Assembly (NCBI GenBank): GCA_965153455.1
Contig: OZ234501.1
Span: forward strand, 11,842,001 to 11,906,000
Direction of reading: 5' to 3'
Origin: Sphagnum compactum
Taxonomy: Eukaryota; Bryophyta; Sphagnopsida; Sphagnales
Length of the DNA stretch: 64,000 bases
Shown: piece after piece, positions 13,257-23,880 of the stretch
Layout of the letters: every line of letters begins with the position of its first letter
How positions within the stretch are numbered: the first letter of the stretch is position 1
Program-made: the position numbers and the translations under genes
The notes under the pieces: model-generated
What the model saw: only the letters and a program-made list of their open reading frames with translations
Databases searched by the model: none
Told to the model about the DNA's origin: nothing

Positions 13257-13990
13257 GATCTAACCATTACCATTCTTCTTTCTTCAACCCATCTTTCAAC
13301 TTCAATCTCATCAAATTTGCTTGTGAGGGGCAAGCAACCAAGGTTACCAAATAGGTCTGAAATATTATTTTTTTTGTCCCATTTACTTTCTTCTTTCTTC
13401 AACACATCTTTCAACTTGAATCTCATCACAATTGCTTTTGAGGGGCAAGCAACCAACCAAGGCTACCAAATACGAAACATTAGTTTTGTCCCCTCTACTT
13501 TCTTCCTTCTTCAACACGTCTTTCAACTTCAATCTCATCACATTTGCTTTTGAGGGGCAAGAACCCAAGGTTACCAAAGTTACCAAATACAAAATATTAG
13601 TTTTTGACCCTATTTACTTTCTTCTTCTTCTTCTTCAACACATCTTTCAACTTCAATCTCATCACATTTGCTCTTGAGGGGCAAGAACCCAAGGTTACCA
13701 AAGTTACCAAAATACGAAATATTAGTTTTTGACCCTATTTACTTTCTTCTTCTTCTTCCTCAACACATCTTTCAACTTCAATGTCATCACATTTGCTTGT
13801 GAGGAGGGGCAACCAAACAAAGTTACCAAGGTTATTACTAAATAGGTCCGAAATCATTAGTTATTGTCCCATTTTACTTTCTTTCTTTCTTCTTCAACAC
13901 ATCTTTCAACTTCAATCTCATCACATTTTCTTTTGAGGGGTAACAACTCAAAGTTACCAAATACGAAACATATTAGTTTTTGTCCAACTC
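13257..13990. repeat. Six-copy pyrimidine-rich minisatellite, unit about 113-135 bp
   Basis: The unit contains TTTCTTCAACACATCTTTCA, then ACTTCAATCTCATCACATTT, GCTTTTGAGGGGCAAG, AAGGTTACCAAATACGAAA and TATTAGTTTTTGTCCC. Copies begin near 13265, 13384, 13498, 13616, 13739 and 13873. Spacing grows through small insertions, such as a doubled 'GGTTACCAAA'. Short open frames on both strands here are repeat translations. Confidence 0.9.
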
Positions 13991-15224
13991 ACAGGTACGG
14001 GTTGAATATATATAAAAATTGTAACTCATATGAACTTATGAAAATATGATCAAATTTTAACCATTCAAAAGTCCCTAACTATACATACATACTCACCCTG
14101 GACTGGTAGTGAACCCTAAACCCACCCAAAAAAAAACAGAATTCAAGGAACTGGTTTAACTCAATCTACAGTTGTGCATAAACAACAAAGTTGATGGGAT
14201 TTTTTGGATTTGTGCATGGACTCAAGAATGGTTGCAAAAAGCTCTTTGATTGATTCTTCTTCTCAAGTACTTAGCTCTGGATAATTTTGTTGCAGTAAAG
14301 CTTCTTCTTGCTAGTTCATAGTTTGCTTTCATAATTTTGCAACCCATGTGTTGATGATCATCATCCTGGAGATTAAGAAAAGAATTTTTTTCCAATTGTA
14401 AGGTCCATCTCTTCTTCTTCTTCTTCTTCTTCTTATGCTTCTTCTCTAGATTCTTTTCTGTTGTGTTTCTCTCTCTCTGGGTGGTTTGAGTTTTGTTTGT
14501 TGGTGGTTGGTGGTTGGGGGAAGAAGAATGTGGTGATCTCAGCTTTTGGGTCTTACCAAAAAGAAAGAAGCAAGAAAGAAAACTAGCTGCAAGCAACTTA
14601 GAGGGGAAAAAAAAAACACAAAAACCCACAATACCCAATTCGCAAGCATCTCACTCTCATCATCATCATTATCATCTGATCATCTTGTCACTTCTTCTTC
14701 TACTGTTGTTGTTGTTGTCAGGAACTTTTTTCTTGCAGCAGCTCAGAAGAAGAAGATTTGCAGAATTCAGAACTCGGATTCAATTCCGCTTTGCAGCAGA
14801 AATCAAAGTACTATGCTTTACGATCTCTCGGAGAAACAGTACAGAGCTGGAGAGGAAGAAGACCACAATCCAAGGATGCTTTGATCTCTCGGAGAAACAC
14901 AGAGCTGGAGAGGAAGAAGACCGTAATCCAAGGATGCTGTGACCTCTCGTCCAGAGAGAGAGAGAGAGAAAGAAAGCTCGAGAGGAAGAGGATCATAGTC
15001 TTGAACTAGCGTGGTCATCAGAGTAGTGCTCAGGGAGCTGAAGAAGTAAGCTCCTTGCGCAAGAAGATGTGAAGAAGAAGAAGAAGAAGAATTGGTTGCG
15101 CGAAAGAGAGAAGTGTTTTTGCAGGGAGAGAGTTCTGCGGAAGAGCACTTGTGTACTACTAGTCGAGAAGAGGCAGATCAACAACTTGGTGGTGGCGGTG
15201 GTGAAAGAGCAGCAGCTAGAAGTG
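13991..15224 (+). promoter_or_regulatory. Promoter and long 5' leader region of the amino-acid transporter gene
   Basis: This stretch carries long TTC/CTT tracts (14408-14440), CATCAT runs (14655-14680) and GAA/AAG tracts (14950-15100), typical of plant 5' UTRs. A TTGTTGTTGTTGTCAG|GAAC sequence near 14705-14722 could be a 5'-UTR intron acceptor, but I cannot place the donor. Several ATGs precede the chosen start, so upstream ORFs are likely. No TATA box can be assigned with confidence. Confidence 0.4.
14822..14952 (+). repeat. 61-bp tandem repeat in the transporter's 5' leader
   Basis: GATCTCTCGGAGAAACAG at 14822 starts a unit running through AGAGCTGGAGAGGAAGAAGA and ATCCAAGGATGCT. It recurs at 14883 and, truncated, at 14941 (GACCTCTCG). 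The two full copies are nearly identical. Confidence 0.85.
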
Positions 15225-18200
15225 ATGATGACAGTGGGAGAAAGTGGGAGCAACATGGTCGATGCAAACATGAAGATCAATGGAGCGTTGCAGCAGCAAG
15301 AGGAGCAGCAGCTCGATTTGATGAAGGTGAACTACGGACTCAACAACGGATTGCCAGTGGAAGCAGGCGAGAACAAGGCTGAGCATGAGGACCTGGAGAC
15401 GAAGATCGGGAGCACGGAGATGAAGGACGACGAGAAGTTGACGATGGTGAGGATCTTGAGCGTGTCGCACAATAGACGTGCACTTCTCAGTGCAGTCCCG
15501 ACACTCACACTCGGCATCATGGGCGGGTAAACAAAAACCTTGCTTTCTTCTTCTCCTCCTCCTCAGACCTTCTTGAGCTCCATGGCGGATTCGCTGCTTG
15601 TGTGTACTACCGTCGGTTGCTGTCGGTCTCTTGCGTCGCGAGATAGCGCAAGCTCTCAAGCTTGACATGTGATGGTGATGTTGAGGAGAGTGGAGAGAAT
15701 GTGTGACTACTGTGCATGCAGGGCGGTGTTGCCAGTGTCGTGGGCGTTCAGTGTGACGGGCGTGGTGTGCGGGATTGTGATCATGGTGGTGGTTGCAGCA
15801 GCCAATGCTTACACCAGCGACATGCTGCTGCGTCAAGCGCATCACACTGGTAGCACGGATTACGAGTCCCTTGCTCTTGTCACTGGCGGCCGCTGGTGGA
15901 AGGTACTATGGTTTCGAGCTTCAGAATCTTCTTCGCCACCTTCTTTGCACTTGTCTTCTTCTACTTCTTCTTCGCAATGCACCTCGGATTGTTTCCCTTC
16001 CTTCTTCGCTCTTGTCTTCGTCTTCTTCTTTGCAATCTTCTTCGCTTCTTGCGAAGAATTGCGAAGAAGACGTTGAAGAAAAGAATAAGAGTAGAACATG
16101 ATGATGATGCGACAGCTTGACATGAGGTCCGTTGCAATTGTATCGTGCAGTTGACGACGGAGATCAGCATTGTGGTGTTGCTTGTGGGGACGATTGTGGG
16201 AGGAATTGCGCAAGTGGGAGAAGCGGCAGCGATAGGATTGACGAGCATCTGGCCCAACACACCTGCGGTCTTCTCGTCAGGGAGTGGACGCTTGCTCATG
16301 GCCATCGCTACCGTCTTCATCATCGCTCCTCTCTGCTTAGTGCGCCGTCTTCGTCAGGTATATATATATATTCATTCCTTCCTGCCTGCCTGCACATCAT
16401 CTTCTTTCATCATTCTTGTAGCTTGTTGCACTCACAGAAAATTTGTTGAGAGAGAGAAATCCATGGAGAAAAGAATCTTGCAAACTTTGCTCTGGTTTGC
16501 AACCTTTTTGCTCCAGTTCTTCCATGCCCTATTTTCTCGATTGCTAGAGAAACTGCAAGGGTTTCTCACCAAGATTTTTTCAGACAGAGCTAGAGCATCT
16601 CTGAAGCCTGAGCTCAGGTGAACTGGAAAGAGAGATCTGCAGGAGGAGGGAGACATCAATGCAGTGATGAGAAGAAGAGTCCATCAGAGCTTGAATGCAA
16701 AGCTCCTCATCCTATAGAGGTTGTGCTCATCAGAGCTTGGAATGAAAGAAGAAGTCTGTAGAGAAGACTGGAAAAACTCATCATCATCTAGCTCTGTGCC
16801 ATGAGAGCTTGAAGTGTAGACAAGAATGGAAAATTCTGAGAGAAGCTCAGCATATAGAGTTGTGCCATGAGAGCTTGAATGTATGGAAAGACTGGGAAAG
16901 CTCATCATCTAGATCAGTTGAGCCATGAGAGCTTGAATGTAGGGAAGACTGGAAAAGCTCATCATCTAGAGTTGTGGCATTGGAGCTTGAGATGGAAGAA
17001 GAAGAAGAAAGAAGAAGGAAGGGGGTGGTGTAGGCAAGACTAGAGAAAAGCTTGTCATCATCTATCTAGTGAAGTACATGCATGGGTGTTTTGTTTTTGT
17101 TTTGGATCTTTTAACAATTGTTGATGGGAGAAGATGAACAGTTGGAGTATGCAGGGATGGTGGGGACAGCAATCGTGTTGTGGCTCATGGGAGCAGTCGT
17201 GATTGATAGCAGCAAACATAACTTTCCTGCTCTAAGGTCTCACGACTTGGCCACTGTCGGGTTCAGCAGCATCGGTATGTGAGAAAGTACTCTTCTGTTT
17301 TCCTCAGAGTCTTCACTCTTCTAGTTCTTGCATATATATATTGACCCATCTGAAATGCAGCCAAACTTGATGCCTTCTTCAATCTTACACAATCTCTCTA
17401 CATAAAAGGAATCTGAAACCCGCATGCATGATCCTGGAGCACAAATGTTTGCAAATGCTGCTGAAGATGCCTTCTTCAATCTTAGAGTGTCTATCTCTCT
17501 CTCATGGTTTTTTTTGTCTAGATCTTTCTTGTTGTGAATCTATGCTGCTGCTTCGGCCATTGAACATGCCAGACTTTTTCTGAAGAAATTCATGATCTTT
17601 GTGTTTGTTGGCAGGAAATGTTACACAAGCAATCTCCATATTTGGATTTGCATTCTACATTCAACCCATCATGATGCCCTTGCTGTTGGAGATGCCAAAG
17701 GGAAAGGTTGGCGTCAAGCTTATCTCGTGGTCTACTCGCATCGTTGTTCTGGGTACCTAGCTCTCTTCTTTTCTTTTCTTTTCTTTCACGAGTCCTCCCT
17801 CCTCCTCCCCTTTTGATATCCACCTTTTCTCCCTTTTGATACTTGACTCCTTTGCACCTCTCCTTCTTCTTTTTCTTCTTCTGCTTCTTCTGCTTGCCCA
17901 CACTTCAGGTTCAATATAGAAAACAAGCTTCTCATCATCCTGTACTGGCTCTGATATTGAAGCAAGTTGTTGTGATGTGTTGCAGTAAATGCATTTATGA
18001 TTTATGGTGCGGTTGGATTCTTTGGAGCGGCATATTATGGTTCTAACACTGAGCAGAACATATTGGTAAACCAATGGCTTGGTGGTGGTGTAGCTCAAGG
18101 GATTCTCAATTTGTCGATGGCTGGTATGGTGACCAAGATCTTTCTTTTTCCCATTCTTCTTCTTTCCCCATTGCAAACCACATATGTATTCACTTTCTGG

Positions 18201-18991
18201 TTTTCTTTTCAAAAGTTGGTATGTTCAAACAATACCCACCCAACTTTGGTTCAAACATGATAAGTAATAGGTGGCTCTCTTTATGGTTGCAGTGTACTTG
18301 GCAATCGCCAACCCAACGATTGAGTTTCCAACACGACACACGATTGATGGTTGGATTCCAACAAGCCTAATCAAGAACAGGCTGGTGCGACATCTTGGAG
18401 AAACGGGCACCATATTAGGATTCTCTTTGATGGTAGCTCTCATATGGCCAAGCAGTTCAGGCAATGTCCTCGTGGTCACGGGTGCGACTGGAGTTTGTAT
18501 GGTATCCTACATAATACCAGTCATGAACCATTTACTTCTCTTCTTTTCCAAGTGAGTGAGTTTTGCCTTGACCTCTTTAGTTATCTTCTTGTGGACATTG
18601 GAATTGTGGGGTTTCTGATGCTCCAACTTTGACATTCTCAAAAGGAAACTGATTGAGCTTGCAAAAGTCACCAATATTGTTGCATGTTATTAGAATTGGG
18701 ATGTTTGTAGAAGAAGCTGGAGTGGAGACTAAAACCTTAGGATTTCAATGCAGGGCAAAGTGTCAAAAAGGTACAGCAAATACTACTACTACCACAGAAG
18801 AGGTGACACTGGAAGAGGGTGTGGGAAGTGGAGTGTTGCAGCAACAGCCAAATGTTCCAATGTCATACCGAAATGCACGAAAACCTGGCATTTTGTGGCT
18901 GGTGCTTGAGTATCTTGAAGAAGTTTGTTTACCGCTCTTGGTATTGGTACTGGGTTTTTTCTGTAGTGTTGCAGCTCTTACTACACTTTGA
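15225..18991 (+). CDS. AAAP-family (Aa_trans) amino-acid transporter, 8 exons, 531 aa
   Basis: Exons: 15225-15526, 15722-15902, 16151-16357, 17142-17274, 17615-17752, 17986-18123, 18293-18551 and 18754-18991; all GT-AG, phases consistent, sum 1596 nt. The N-terminus of about 85 residues is polar (Gln/Glu-rich). It is followed by the broken first helix LTLGIMGGGAVLPVSWAF and ten further hydrophobic segments, for example IVVLLVGTIVGGIAQVGEAA, ISIFGFAFYIQPIMMPLL, LAIANPTIEFPTRH and a C-terminal LPLLVLVLGFFCSVAALTTL. Eleven predicted helices and the glycine-rich TM1 fit the amino acid/auxin permease superfamily of proton-coupled symporters. Substrate and membrane (plasma or vacuolar) cannot be told. 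The ATG at 15225 was chosen because upstream in-frame codons are low-complexity Lys/Glu; an ATG at 15069 is also in frame. Confidence 0.85.
16688..16995 (+). repeat. Six-copy tandem repeat in intron 3 of the transporter
   Basis: The word GAGCTTGAATG starts units at about 16688, 16733, 16805, 16871, 16929 and 16983. Unit length is 46-72 bp; the better copies continue GGAAGACTGGAAAAGCTCAT and CATCTAGAGTTGTGCCATGA. It enlarges this intron to 784 bp, against 82-340 bp for most others in the gene. Confidence 0.8.
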
Positions 18992-19714
18992 GGTTTCTGG
19001 TTGAAACCTCTTTGACATCTAAGCAAGGACTCCATCATTCATTATTATTTTCAATACCTTCTGTGTGGACATTGTCACTTTGCATGTCATGTTCCTCAAC
19101 ATCATAGCCCAATTGACTCCTAAACAAACAACAAGAAGAGATACAAGCAAAAGAAGACAAGGGTGCATGCATGTGGGATAACAGCTAACCCTAAACCAAC
19201 TAATTAATATAACCCAACAAGAATGAGTGTGGCTTTTCTATTCTTTAGTTTTATATCTTGATGTATTCATAGTTGTTGTTCTAAGGATGAAAGTGGAATT
19301 TTTCATCTGGTCCCAAACAAACATGAAAGAATCTCCCCTTAGATATACACATATGTATGTGTGTGTGTGTGTGTGTATAATATTGGCGTTGAGATTTGAC
19401 TTTCCATAACCCTCAAAGAGATCAGTTGAGAAAGTGAAATTTCCAAAGGGGTGAATTGAATTTCTTTTTACAATTTGCACACTAATTCACAACCAAAATT
19501 CAAGTTTTGAATTCACAAAACCTCCTATTGCATGGGAGGTACTTTTGCCTTCATACTACCAATACATGTGAATACAAGTTAAAATAAACCTTTCCTTTTG
19601 TTTTGTTTTCAAATTGTCGAAATTTGAGATATTCATCAAGTTGGGTCAAAACTAGAACTCATTTCCTTCAATTTAAGAAGGAAAGGATGGTTGACCCCCA
19701 AAAACCATGAATGT
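18992..19714. other. 3' flank of the transporter and spacer
   Basis: Probable 3' UTR followed by AT-rich spacer, with a (TG)n tract at about 19349-19376. No gene is seen. Confidence 0.5.
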
Positions 19715-19724
19715 GGATGCAAAG
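19715..19724. repeat. Target-site duplication, left copy
   Basis: GGATGCAAAG, identical to the copy at 23623-23632, abuts the left terminal inverted repeat. Confidence 0.75.
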
Positions 19725-19725
19725 T

Positions 19726-20100
19726 CTTGACGTTATTTCAGCAACAAGTCATAAATGTGTCACTCGCTATGAGGCAACCTGGCGTGGGTTTCCATGCACG
19801 AGCAACAGGGGCCTTAGAATAAACTGCCACGGAAACATGTGTTTCAATGGCCGCCCAACACTCGTTTCAGCTGGTCAGAAATCACATGCCATGAAACAAG
19901 AACCTCGAAACCTACCACCCATCGAAACATGTGAAGTTTTGGTGGCATCACCCGATGCACGTTTCGATGCCCGAAAAGCCTGAGCCCCGGCAACATGTAA
20001 CGTTTCAAAAGCTATGTTTTGGCCCCATCTGCCTATCTTCCTCATGCGATCCCCATCCATGCCCAATGACCCATCCATCACAGTTTAGACCTTTTTCAAC
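19726..20100 (+). repeat. Left terminal inverted repeat of the MULE-type element
   Basis: About 375 bp pairing with 23225-23621 on the other strand, with many mismatches and small indels. It is rich in CATGTTTCRA/GAAACATG words. Short open frames here (such as 19711-19983) are not genes. Confidence 0.8.
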
Positions 20101-20425
20101 TTTCCCACGTTTCGTTTAACTTTCGCCAGACTATTCTATCAGGACAATTAATGAAAGTAATGGAATAGGTTTTAAAGTTTAGGTGGGAATTGATTACAAT
20201 TGGGAAGTGTCACGTGTTAATCGTCACAACGAACAAACCAGCGCACCTAGGTTTCGGTTCAATTAGGGTTTTGTTTCATTGTATAATTTCTTAGTTTTCT
20301 TATAATTACAAGTTTTTTTTTTCCTCCAACTCAAACATCACACGGTGCAGGTCCTCCATTCTTCTTATGGTCTTCCATTGTTTTTAACATAGAACCCAAA
20401 TTAATCTTGATAGAAGAGAGGAAAC

Positions 20426-21064
20426 ATGGAGAACGAAACAACAAACATGATAGTAAAAAATGTGAAAATAAACCAAATAATTTTTGTGGAGATATACACC
20501 TGTGAGGAGTGGTTACAATTATTTCAAGAATGCCATAATCATTGCCGAGAGGACAAGAAGGAGTTTATTTGTGTTAATTGTCATTGCAAGAAGAACTCGA
20601 AGATGAGGATTAATGAGCACCGAAAAAACGGGTGTGACAAAGTTATGGATTCTGAAGGAAACATTTTCAAACTAAAGTTATACCCACCATTAAGAAACGC
20701 AACAGAGGGTGTGTATCTTGCAAAAGGTGCAAACATTATGGATTATAGGGCAAAAACGAATGCATTGTCGAAGCCAAGGAATAGTCACCTTTCAACTACA
20801 TTAGCTTTACAGCTAGTACAGAAGTCTGAACACAAGTGCAAAAAAGAAAAAACCCTGCCCTTAAAGATTCATTATGAAGTTCAAGAGGATTTTGTTGTTG
20901 TCCATATGAAACATTTCATGAAACATGGAAGCCAAATAGTCAAACAAGTTTCGAGGCAAGGGAGGATTCTTGAGCGCACTGCTTTGTCAAAACCTATCAT
21001 TCAGGAGAAATTGCAACACAATGGTATTGGATCACACCTTTTCTATTTGAATCTACAACATTAA
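20426..21064 (+). CDS. Unrecognised 212-aa protein encoded inside the MULE-type element
   Basis: This uninterrupted frame begins at an ATG in good context (GAAACATGGAG). I do not recognise the family. What is visible: residues 46-75 hold a possible zinc-binding module, FICVNCHCKKNSKMRINEH followed by RKNGC (Cys-x2-Cys, then His, then Cys). The C-terminal half is Lys/Gln/His-rich with HMKHFMKHGSQIVKQVSRQG. There is no signal peptide or membrane helix. Upstream lie about 300 bp of leader inside the element. It could be a captured host-gene fragment or an element-specific protein. Its intact frame, next to heavily broken transposases nearby, makes it worth noting. Downstream frames (21530-21811, basic and Lys-rich) might be further exons, but no junction could be defended. 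Confidence 0.45.
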   Translation: MENETTNMIVKNVKINQIIFVEIYTCEEWLQLFQECHNHCREDKKEFICVNCHCKKNSKMRINEHRKNGCDKVMDSEGNIFKLKLYPPLRNATEGVYLAKGANIMDYRAKTNALSKPRNSHLSTTLALQLVQKSEHKCKKEKTLPLKIHYEVQEDFVVVHMKHFMKHGSQIVKQVSRQGRILERTALSKPIIQEKLQHNGIGSHLFYLNLQH

Positions 21065-23224
21065 AAAAACATTTTAATGTTTCTTTAAGTTTCAAAAATA
21101 TTCAATTAGCAATTGTAAAATGTTCGCCAACTATTAATCTAATTTCTAATGTTCCATTAAAAAATAACCTATATCAGTTGATGTGGACATGTTTCGATAT
21201 ACATCTCTTCGTTTTTGAAATTCGAAAAGTTTTAAACCTCTCCAACAAAAAATCATGTTTTAGTCATGTTTCAACATTATATTAGTTTCATGTTTCAATC
21301 ATGTTTCAACAGTCTATCATTCCATGTTTCAACTTTCTATCAGTTCCAAAGAAACATGTTACAATACAAGTAAGTTTTGTTTCGGTGGCAAAGTACAGAA
21401 TTCCTCAACAACTACCATGTTTCGAAACACATCTACGAAAATTTCATCCCTCATTCATGGACGTGATCATGTTTCGACTTTCACAGTGGGCAAAACTAGA
21501 CAAAATCTAGTGATTTCTGATAGCCATGTTTGGGTAGGTTTCAATTGGCATGCTTATGTGGTATAATATGTCTCATCTCTAAATGCATTTACCTTTCAAG
21601 GTCTCTAAATTCAGATCACAATCTAAAGAATGAGGAGTCAAAACCGATGGACGTTTTGAATAAAACCTCGCCACCAGGAAATCTAGATACCAATCCAGAG
21701 GAGTTACATACCCCAAAATCAACTCCCAAAAAAAAATCAAAAGGAGACGGTGGGGACAAGAAAAAGAAATTAAAATTTAATAGCGTGCTCTGCAAGAACG
21801 AGGCCTGGTGAAAAATTAATATAGTGTTTCGGGAACTCTCGAAATGAAACCAGTGTTTGTTGGGAAAATCGTAAAAACACTTGGCATTTGGCATCTATTA
21901 TAGTGTAATCTTCTTAACTAGGACTATAAAGTGCAAAATAAAGAAAAATTTGCAAAGAATTTGGGTTCTTTTGTTCGAGATCCAAACTTCAACATTGTTT
22001 CCTACTGTGCATTTAGAAAGTTCATGTGAGGAAACAAGTGGTACTCAATTACTTTTACCATATTGATCCATTATAATACATCTAATTTTTATTCTATTCC
22101 TTCATAGTCACATCAATCACTTACTCCAGCTTTCATTCCATATCTATGTTTCGAATACATATGCATGTTTGAAATTTTCCATCATTGGTGTTTCAACATC
22201 ACTTAAGATTAAAGAATCATGTCCATTCAATTTCTAGTTCACATTCAGTTTCTTCCTAGGTTTCTTTTATTGTTTTCCATTATTAAGTTCTTAGCAGGTG
22301 CCATCATAAATACTTCACCTCCCGTGAAATCATTAATGTGTAGTGAACTTATTTCACTTTTAAAGTCCCATAGTGCTTTAGGCTAGTGAACTACACCTCA
22401 CTTTTGTACTAGTGCATACTTCCTTTGTTTAGGAATGTTGTAGGTTACATTTTTGTGAAACTACTCCAAATGCTCTTGGAAGGTCACATGTACGAACAAT
22501 TCCGAAATGTAATCTAGGAACACCCAAGAGTTGCAGGAGAAAAACCGCAAGATTATAAGCTATTATCATTTTCAAGAAACAAGCGGATTGTTATGGGAAA
22601 CCCAAACAACAAGGGAAATGATCAAGTAGACAACAACAAACAACAAGACAATGCAAACCCAACAATGTGAAGAAATGAACACGGTACAAGTGGATTGTTG
22701 CAAAAAAGTGTTTAAAAAAACAAATAAAAATGGAAACCCAAATAACAAGTGGAAAATGAACAAGTAGATAACAAGAAGACAACGACAAAAAACAAAACAA
22801 TGTAAACCCAAACAAACAATGCAAGAAATGAAAACATGATAGAAGTAGTAAACCCATCATCTTTGTGAGCAAATATTTAATTTGCAACTTCTCAACCTTG
22901 ACACAACATGTGTTAATCACCAAAAATAATATAAAAATAATTATCCACCTGCAAACATCAAGAAACTTAAATAGGGTTAAACAAGACATGCTATTGGTTT
23001 CTAAGATTGTTCATGCACAACATTGTTATGGTTCAAATGGAAAAATGAAAATGAAGTAAGTTGTGGATAAGAGCTTATGAACGATCTATTGTGGGTGAAA
23101 AGACAAAGCTTCCTTAACACCACCATGAGTTCTTTTTTTATCAAAACCCTAACTAAATCTCTATCGAGGAATCGTTGATGAAGATGTTAAAGTTCAATAA
23201 AAAAATACACATTGACAATGTGAA

Positions 23225-23621
23225 GTTGAAAAAAGGTCTAAAGCACGATGGATGGAGATCACATGGAGGAACATGGAAGATGGGCGGATGGGGCCGAAAC
23301 ATAGTTCCCGAAACGTTACATGTTTCGGTGGGATATGTTTTGGGGGCTCGAGCTGCCCGGGCATTGAAACGGACATCGAACGACGGTGTCGAAACTTGAC
23401 ATGTTTTGGTGGGTGGTAGGTTTCAAGGTTCTTATTTCAAGGGTCATGTTTCGTGGCGAATAGTTTTCGACTAGTTGAAATAAGCACCAGGTCGCCATTG
23501 AAACATGACATGTTTTGTGGCGGTTTGCTTCAAAGGTCCCATTGCCCATGCGTGGAAACCCGCACCAGGATGCCTCATAGCGAGTGATGTGTTTATGACT
23601 TGTCGCTGAAATAATGTCAAG
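23225..23621 (-). repeat. Right terminal inverted repeat of the MULE-type element
   Basis: About 397 bp, the inverted partner of 19726-20100. The outermost bases read GTCAAG on the plus strand, against CTTGAC on the left arm. Confidence 0.8.
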
Positions 23622-23622
23622 G

Positions 23623-23632
23623 GGATGCAAAG
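23623..23632. repeat. Target-site duplication, right copy
   Basis: GGATGCAAAG, identical to the copy at 19715-19724. Confidence 0.75.
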
Positions 23633-23880
23633 GGGAGGAAAAGGATGGTTAATTTTCCAAAAACATGACCATGGATGTAGATAGGAAAAAATGGGTGGCC
23701 CCAATAAAACATGTCCATGGATGTGAAAAGGAAAGGAAAGGATGGGTAACCCCCATAAAAGGTCTATGGATGTAAAAAATTGAAAGACAAGGGTGGATGA
23801 TTAAAAAAAAAACATGTCCATCAATGTAAAAAGGAAAGGAAAAAATGGGTAATCCTCAATAGAAAGTCCATTGAATAAGG
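23628..23880. repeat. ~52-63-bp minisatellite into which the MULE-type element inserted
   Basis: Four to five units of the form GAAAAGGATGGGTAACCCCC, AATAAAACATGTCCATGGAT, GTAAAAAGGAAAGG. One further unit (AAGGATGGTTGACCCCCAAA, ATGTGGATGCAAAG) lies on the other side of the element at 19684-19724 in the same orientation. The array was therefore split by the insertion. Confidence 0.75.

Larger units (their letters stand above)
19725..23622. mobile_element. Mutator-like (MULE-type) element with long terminal inverted repeats
   Basis: The left arm (about 19726-20100) and right arm (about 23225-23621) are imperfect inverted copies of each other. For example, left TTGACGTTATTTCAGCAACA with AAGTCATAAATGTGTCACTC matches the right-hand reverse complement TTGACATTATTTCAGCGACA with AAGTCATAAACACATCACTC. 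Both arms continue through GTTTCCAYGCA and CATGTAACGTTTC to TTTAGACCTTTTTCAAC. A 10-base direct repeat, GGATGCAAAG, flanks the element exactly (19715-19724 and 23623-23632). TIRs of hundreds of bases and 8-11-bp target duplications are MULE traits. No Mutator transposase is visible inside, so it is probably non-autonomous. Confidence 0.8.

Noticed and set aside
14222-14638. 138-codon minus-strand open frame with a poly-Lys stretch
   Set aside because: It is produced by CTT/TTC tracts of a plant leader region; no domain and very biased composition.
15216-15845. 209-codon minus-strand open frame
   Set aside because: It overlaps exons 1 and 2 of the transporter on the opposite strand and reads as His/Arg/Cys-rich low complexity without conserved motifs; a shadow frame.
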